Of a stretch of 64,000 nucleotides of DNA, positions 58,750 through 64,000 are shown one piece after another (position 1 is the first letter of the stretch; every line of letters starts with the position of its first letter). A program made the translations under genes and the position numbers. The DNA is from Thamnocephalis sphaerospora (lineage: Eukaryota > Zoopagomycota > Zoopagomycetes > Zoopagales > Sigmoideomycetaceae), in assembly GCA_003614735.1 (NCBI GenBank), contig KZ992427.1, positions 1-64,000 on the forward strand, read 5' to 3'. A model generated the notes under the pieces. The model worked only from the letters and a program-made list of their open reading frames with translations. It made no database searches and was not told the origin of the DNA.

Positions 58750-61700
58750 ATGGAGTCTGGAGCCGCAGAAAGGGATGCCACGACAGCGGCCGGAAATGTG
58801 CACCACGACAAGGAGCGCGTGAGCGCCGTCGACGCAGCCGCGGAGCGAAAGGACCGGCGGCGTAAACGGGGCCGAGGCGGTAAAGTGCGCGAATCCATTC
58901 CCCCTCGCCGGCGCGATGAGATCGCAGAGACGGACCGGCCAAAACAGGCAGCGCCAACAAAACTGGGGGCTCGCCAAGATCCTGCAAACGAAATTCTCAC
59001 CAAAATGGTTCGCTGGAAGCGCCGTACTGCGCAGTGAGTAGTAGTAATCTGTCGGTGCATGTTGTTGCACCCATTAGCGCGAGTGGCATTAAGATTAGCC
59101 ATCTTACACTATTGATTCGATTTAGCGAGGCACGCGGAGCTGAACCAGAACCAGGACAGCAGCAGGGTGGAGGCCCGCCCGCTCAGCGACGTGCTGCGCG
59201 AGAGGATACAACTGCGGCGGCGGTGGCACCAAGCAAATCAAAGCCAGCAGAGCGACGGCTCTATGAACCAGACGCCGGCACAATGGTACCGGTTCACGGG
59301 CGTCCCGGCCGTGGGCGCGGCCGCGAACTGACCCACCGTGTCGACGGCACTTCGGGCAGTGGTAAGCTGACACCGCATGCTGTGACATTCATACCAGTAT
59401 GCCGCTGATCGCTGTCGATGTAAATCAGATTCGGCAGGAGAACCCTTTACTCGTCGCGCTTTGGCTGCACCGCGGGGCCGGGGTGGCGGCATGACGCGGG
59501 GTGGCGGCTCGGCTCGTGGCTCAGGCGTACCGCCGCCAGGACGTCGACGAGGGGTGCCGCGGGGCGCTCATCGTGGTGGATTTGGACCTAGCCGGCGTTT
59601 TGATTCGGACGACGATGAAAACTGGTATGTGCGCGGCCGACCTGTCGACGAAGACGAGCCATTGCAGTCGGCGGCGTCGGTAGCGGCCACAGCGCCAACG
59701 TCTGCACCCACGCCTATCGCCGTCGACACGTTTCGTGGCGAGGCGGTGTTGAACCGTGATACGACTGGTCGCGTCCGGCACCACCCTGGCCAGACTCGAT
59801 TGCCAGGCAATGAGAGTGCACGGGAGCCAAATGAATTTGTGCGCTCGCGCTCGAATGTCAGTGCAACGGCCACACGCGCACCGCCCACGCCAGGTCGACA
59901 ACTTTACGACCCGGACGCCGACCGAATGACACAGGTGCGAACAGGCGTGTCGGAAGGCCGATCTGCGCGCTCGCCTCAAGCGCGCGTACGTGTGGGCGCC
60001 GCTGCGTCTGCCGCCAGCACGGAGCGTAACGCGGCTGTTGCGCTTCCCACGGAGATTAGTCGCCTAGAGAAGCGTGTGGCACGCGCGATGCGCTCATCGG
60101 TGGAGTCGGATATTGCATGCGCTACGCTCAATGGCACCAACGCACATGCCATTGGATGGCGTGAAAAGCTTGATCTTTGCGAAAGGCAAGTGCGCTAGGA
60201 CACAAACACGCACTGTGAGCGAAAACGCGCAATCAACTGACATGTAACGCTGGCGCTATTCATATCCTAGTCTTTTGTCGTGCTACAAGCGCCTTGCGGA
60301 GACGGGCGCTACAATGGAAGCGCTACCAAATGCGCAGGCGCGAATGTGGAAGTTTGGCACCTACCTTCTCATCGACTCACTTCGACGCGCGATGAAACAT
60401 CCGCTGGCGAATGCCACTGCAACAAGCAATGACGTGACCACAGATGCGGCTGTGTCGGGACCAGCCGATACACTTCGTCGTCTTTTGAACGAGCATATTT
60501 CCGTGTCCGAGGAGTTTTACAACTCGCTAGCGATAACGCTGCAGCGCTCACCAAAGCAATCTGCTGCAATGGCGGTTGGCGAAGTTAACGCTGAACGGCA
60601 TGATCATGTGCATATTGGCGTGTACTCATGTGTTACGGCACTGGGTGATCTGGCGCGCTACCGCGGTATGTTTGGCCTGGCAAGTGGCGGCGAGGTGGAT
60701 ACACTTCGACGGTACTGGATGAAAAAGGCCCGCGCCTGGTATCGACTCGCCGTTCGCCTCATGCCAGAAAACGGTATGTACATAGGCACACTGTGGCATG
60801 TGCAGTGGAACCCAGATAATGATCGTCGCTAATGCATCCACCGTCGAGCAGGCAAGGCGTTCAATCAGCTAGCCATTCTCTCCTCGGGACATGAACTGGA
60901 AGCGTTCTACTTTTACAGCCGCAGGTATGTATACGACATGCATGTGTGCACAAATGATTACCAGTATCTGACGCGTTTTATTGCAGTCTGACAGCCAAAA
61001 AGCCGTTCAATAGCGCGCAAGAGTCTTTGCTTTCGCTCATCGAAGCAAATCGTGTCTGGTACCAATCAACAAAGACCGAGTCTATAGCACAGGAGGTGTC
61101 GGAGTTTGTGTATCTTGAACGCTCGCTAGTTCGCCTTTACGGCATTCTCTTTGGCGAGACAGGGTAATGTCGACGGACTGCGGGCATCCTATACAACAAC
61201 ACCCACACTAACAGCTAATGTCTCTCGCCTACGCAATCTAGTCTGAGCGCCTTTGATGATCTTCTCCAGTGCACAATACCTGGTCACTTGTGTGCTCTTC
61301 TGGCCAAGGACACGTCTAGACATCCACAAAGTGCATTTTGGTTCTTGTTCCGTATTGCGGTACTCAACGTGTCCATGGTGGGACTCCACTGTGTGCCACG
61401 TTCGGATACCGAACAAGAGCTGCAACTGCAACAAAGCTCGGCTGTCGTGGGTGCGGCACAACTTGTCTTCCGTACAGCTGCAGCGCTTTGGGGCTTGCAG
61501 CAGCAGCAAAAACTGCGCCAGCCAGTCAGCAATGGCGTACTGGTGTACACTCTGGTGCTTTTAGAATGGCTTGCAGCTGCGGATATGTGTGGTGCGCAAA
61601 GCGCCAAGCCCTTGGATGCAACCGCGGGTAGCACGGAGATATCGCCTGAGACTAGCGTCGCGTGGAAGGGGGCTATTATACGCGAGGTAGGCAGCACATG

Positions 61701-63342
61701 ACGATCTTTTTTGCGACAAGTGCTGATACACTGGTTTGGCTAGGCCTCGGCAGGATTCTGGAAACATCTTGTAGGATATCTTAACGAAACATGGCACCAG
61801 TTGGCTGCCGCCAATGAGAGTATGCATGATATGCTGTCGGCACAGCTGCCTCTTGCTGCCGCTGAAGTAATTCCCGAGGATTTCGAGCTCCAGGGACTTC
61901 CGTGGATGGACAATGTTCTTTCTTCGGCTACGCTAGCCGCACACGACATTACGCGCAATCGAGATGCGGAGGACGCGGTGGAACTTATCGATGCTGACTA
62001 CGGACACTGGGCTGAACCGTTTGGCGATTACAATGGCGGGGATGGCAACAGCGAGCCAAGCAGCGGTGCTTTGGACGACGAGAATGGCATTAGCGCCGAT
62101 GCGCTCTTGCTGCGCCGTAAGAAGCGCCTTGTGCAGCTCGGCTACCTGCTGGCACAGGTAACGTTGCTGGATATATCAGGCCAATGTGCGACAACTCCAT
62201 GGCTAACATAATCTGATTGCAGAATGTCGATGGGCTTGACGCTGACATTGATTGCTACGAATTCCATGTTGCTGCACCGCTACCTCTGCCAGACGAGACA
62301 GAAGACCTGGTAAAAGTGCACCACGAGGCCGCTAGTCTAATGGCGCCGGCACAACCGGCTGGTGGAGACCTGCAAACGAACGTATCGCCGTCGGGAGAAG
62401 TAGCCAATGACGAAAACGGGGAGGAGGAGGATACGGAAAGCAGTGAGACAGAAGATGAACAGATTAGCGAGCTCAAGGTGTGTAATGGGCCGTCTTGCGC
62501 GTATGATCCAACGTTCGCTAAGCCACAGGACACTAGGCGCGCAAACAAGAGCTTGAAACACTTTTGCAGGCCAGTCGACGCGAACGTGATGGCATCCACG
62601 GGTCGCGCGCTGGCGACGGCGTACGCCGTGCGAATGCTGCCACCAAAGCTGGCACAGTGTCGAGTAACAGCGTGGCACAGGTGAAGACGCTGTTGATTGA
62701 CACCAACATGTTTATTCGTGATCTGCCCATGGTGCAGCGCGTGGTCGATTCTGCGCGCTGGTCCATCGTATTGCCGCTGGCGGGTAAGCTACCGTGGTAG
62801 CTGTTCATGATGACGCACCGCTAACCCGCTACTTTGGTATATGTGTGTTTTCTGTAGTGGTTAGAGAGCTGGATGGCCTGCAGCGCAGCCCTCCGCCCCT
62901 TGGCACAGCAGCCCACGATGCTATCGCCTACTTGGAGGCATTGTTTGCCCCCGACAAACGCCCCAGTCACGTTCGCGTGCAGACGGCACGCGGCAACTAT
63001 CTGCCGGACATTCAGTATCGCAGCGAGTCCTTTGACGATCTAGACGATAATGTGTGGGACAATGTCGAGGATGCCACTGCTGTGACTTGGCAGGCTAGAA
63101 CCGCGGCTGACGATGCTTCTAGCCCTATGCCGCCTGTGGATGGCGGTGACTATGCGGAGAAACGGGTGGACCGACGGTTGCGCAAGACACTCGACGATGT
63201 TATCCTTAGCGTCTGTGAGCGCCACACGGCTAGCGGCTGCTGCCTTATCACCAGTGACGCAAACCTGCGCATCAAGGCGCACGCGCATGGTGTGCCCGTC
63301 ATGAGCGGTCGGGATGTGAAGCACATGCTACGCGCCACTTGA
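58750..63342 (+). CDS. SMG6: SMG6/EST1A-like NMD endonuclease with PIN domain
   Basis: Model: join(58750..59033, 59126..59361, 59429..60185, 60271..60773, 60852..60924, 60987..61163, 61242..61686, 61744..62157, 62223..62477, 62570..62783, 62858..63342), 3843 nt giving 1280 aa, in phase. The N-terminal ~430 residues are basic and Gly/Arg-rich, with two similar short motifs RRLYEPDAG (about 138) and RQLYDPDADR (about 329). Then comes the helical EST1/14-3-3-like and TPR region (RYWMKKARAWYRLAVRLMPE; GKAFNQLAILSSGHELEAFY; KKPFNSAQESLLSLIEANR) and the EST1 motif LPEDFEL-like IPEDFELQGLPWM. The PIN domain has the acidic residues in LLIDTNMFI, VRELDGLQ and TSDANLRIKA. SMG6 cuts nonsense mRNAs near the stop codon. 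All expected PIN acids are present, so the nuclease is probably active. Start 58750 chosen as the first ATG after VPS13 with protein-like coding. Confidence 0.88.
60186..60270 (+). other. GC-AG intron in SMG6
   Basis: Donor GAAAG|GCAAGT, acceptor TCCTAG|TCT, 85 nt, phase 2. Splicing gives ...LDLCESLLSCYKRLAE..., a continuous EST1-region helix. Unspliced reading stops four codons later. Confidence 0.8.
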
Positions 63343-64000
63343 GCTAGCGAGATGTGCATGCCTGCTCCCTTTCCCGGACCCCGCACACCGCCTGCCGTGT
63401 GCTGTCAGCGTAGCACAGCTACGGTCGAGGAGGACGCGCATTCCTGCGCAGACTCCGCGGACGGTATTCTTCACGCGTGTATCCGCTGGCTGCAGATGAC
63501 CGGCCTCATGCACTCTTGATGGCACAGTTTGGTTCATGCGGGCACATACGTGGTGGCAATGCTCGCCATGCCGATGGCACCGCCCGATCGCGTCGTTTGT
63601 CCGGCGGCCATTGCCACAACCTAGTATACTTGCTGGGCGGTTTGCACGCAACGTAGCGCAGCAAGCCGTCGCACCAGGAGGGCCGATCAAGAACGCACGC
63701 CGTCTTTGTCGGCGCTGCTCGATGCATCTCGACCGCCACGCTATCTCTGCCCTGATACCCAACCTGTGCGCTTGATGGAGCGTACACCATGCGTTCCTTC
63801 TGTCGGCACCCCATCTCGCCTTGGCCATTATCTCTTTTGGTGTCGAATAAACTCTTCCTTTATCCGTGTGCAAGGCATGCTGCCGGGTGGTGGATGGTGT
63901 TTTGGTGGTCTCGTCGGCGTCTCGTATCGCGTCACGCTTTCCGCTTGTTCGTCGTCGTTCTCATCTATTTGTCGAGACATTGAACATCGTATACATTCTC
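63343..64000. other. Region downstream of SMG6
   Basis: About 660 bp. Contains a possible AATAAA at 63846-63851. Overlapping open frames on both strands (e.g. 63873-63328 minus) have no recognisable content. The next gene probably lies beyond the window. Confidence 0.35.

Noticed and set aside
63328-63873. 181-codon minus-strand frame at the right end
   Set aside because: Overlaps the SMG6 3' end and has Arg/His/Cys-rich composition with no motif.
1-64000. CRISPR array, bacterial operon, prophage or transposon
   Set aside because: No regularly spaced repeats, no terminal inverted repeats with a transposase, and all recognised genes are intron-bearing eukaryotic housekeeping genes.

Overview
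The window is 64 kb of gene-dense nuclear DNA from a eukaryote, most likely an early-diverging fungus. Three things support a fungus: an intronless EF-1alpha with the opisthokont-type loop insertion, a monofunctional NAD-type Mtd1 methylenetetrahydrofolate dehydrogenase, and yeast-like Gtr1, Swd1 and Vps13. The set also includes genes often lost in yeasts: the complex I subunit NDUFS5, the EJC protein CASC3/Barentsz, a PIN-domain SMG6, a ZRSR2/Urp splicing factor, LMBRD2 and a MAGE-type Nse3. I cannot name the species.

Most genes carry many short introns (about 46-130 nt) with GT(A/G)(A/G)G donors, a frequent GCTAAC/CTAAC branch site and a TAG/CAG acceptor. Several introns appear to be GC-AG type with a GCAAG donor. 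Intergenic gaps are often only 75-500 bp.

Layout: 3' end of an unknown gene (1-333); CASC3/Barentsz (minus, 598-3447); F-box-like protein (plus, 4051-5658); divergent cystathionine beta-synthase (plus, 6174-8108); Rif1-like protein (minus, 8185-14247); NDUFS5 (minus, 14559-15078); a ribosomal pair, eL13 (minus) and uS9/RPS16 (plus), fired from a shared 1.4 kb spacer with CATCCATCC clusters; ZRSR2-like splicing factor (plus, 18928-21500); mitochondrial uL4m (minus); EF-1alpha (minus, 23227-24603), also preceded by CATCCATCC clusters; Gtr1/RagA (minus); two unknown small genes; COX17 (plus); PRL-type phosphatase (minus); an unknown minus-strand gene; LMBRD2 (plus); a coiled-coil/multi-TM protein (plus); Mtd1 (plus); Swd1/RBBP5 (minus) head-to-head with Nse3 (plus); a Brf-type TFIIB relative (minus); Vps13 (plus, 12 kb); and SMG6 (plus, 58750-63342).

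These are housekeeping genes, not an operon or accessory island. Functional links across the window are inference: CASC3 + SMG6 + ZRSR2-like fit an intron-rich genome using EJC-linked mRNA surveillance; Rif1, Nse3 and Swd1 act on chromatin; eL13, uS9, EF-1alpha, uL4m and Brf serve translation capacity; Gtr1, Vps13 and LMBRD2 act on endomembranes. Exon boundaries were placed by reading splice signals and keeping frame. Where the exon sum is stated to be a multiple of three, the model is internally consistent but not confirmed by transcript data. No tRNA, rRNA, CRISPR array or recognisable transposon was seen.
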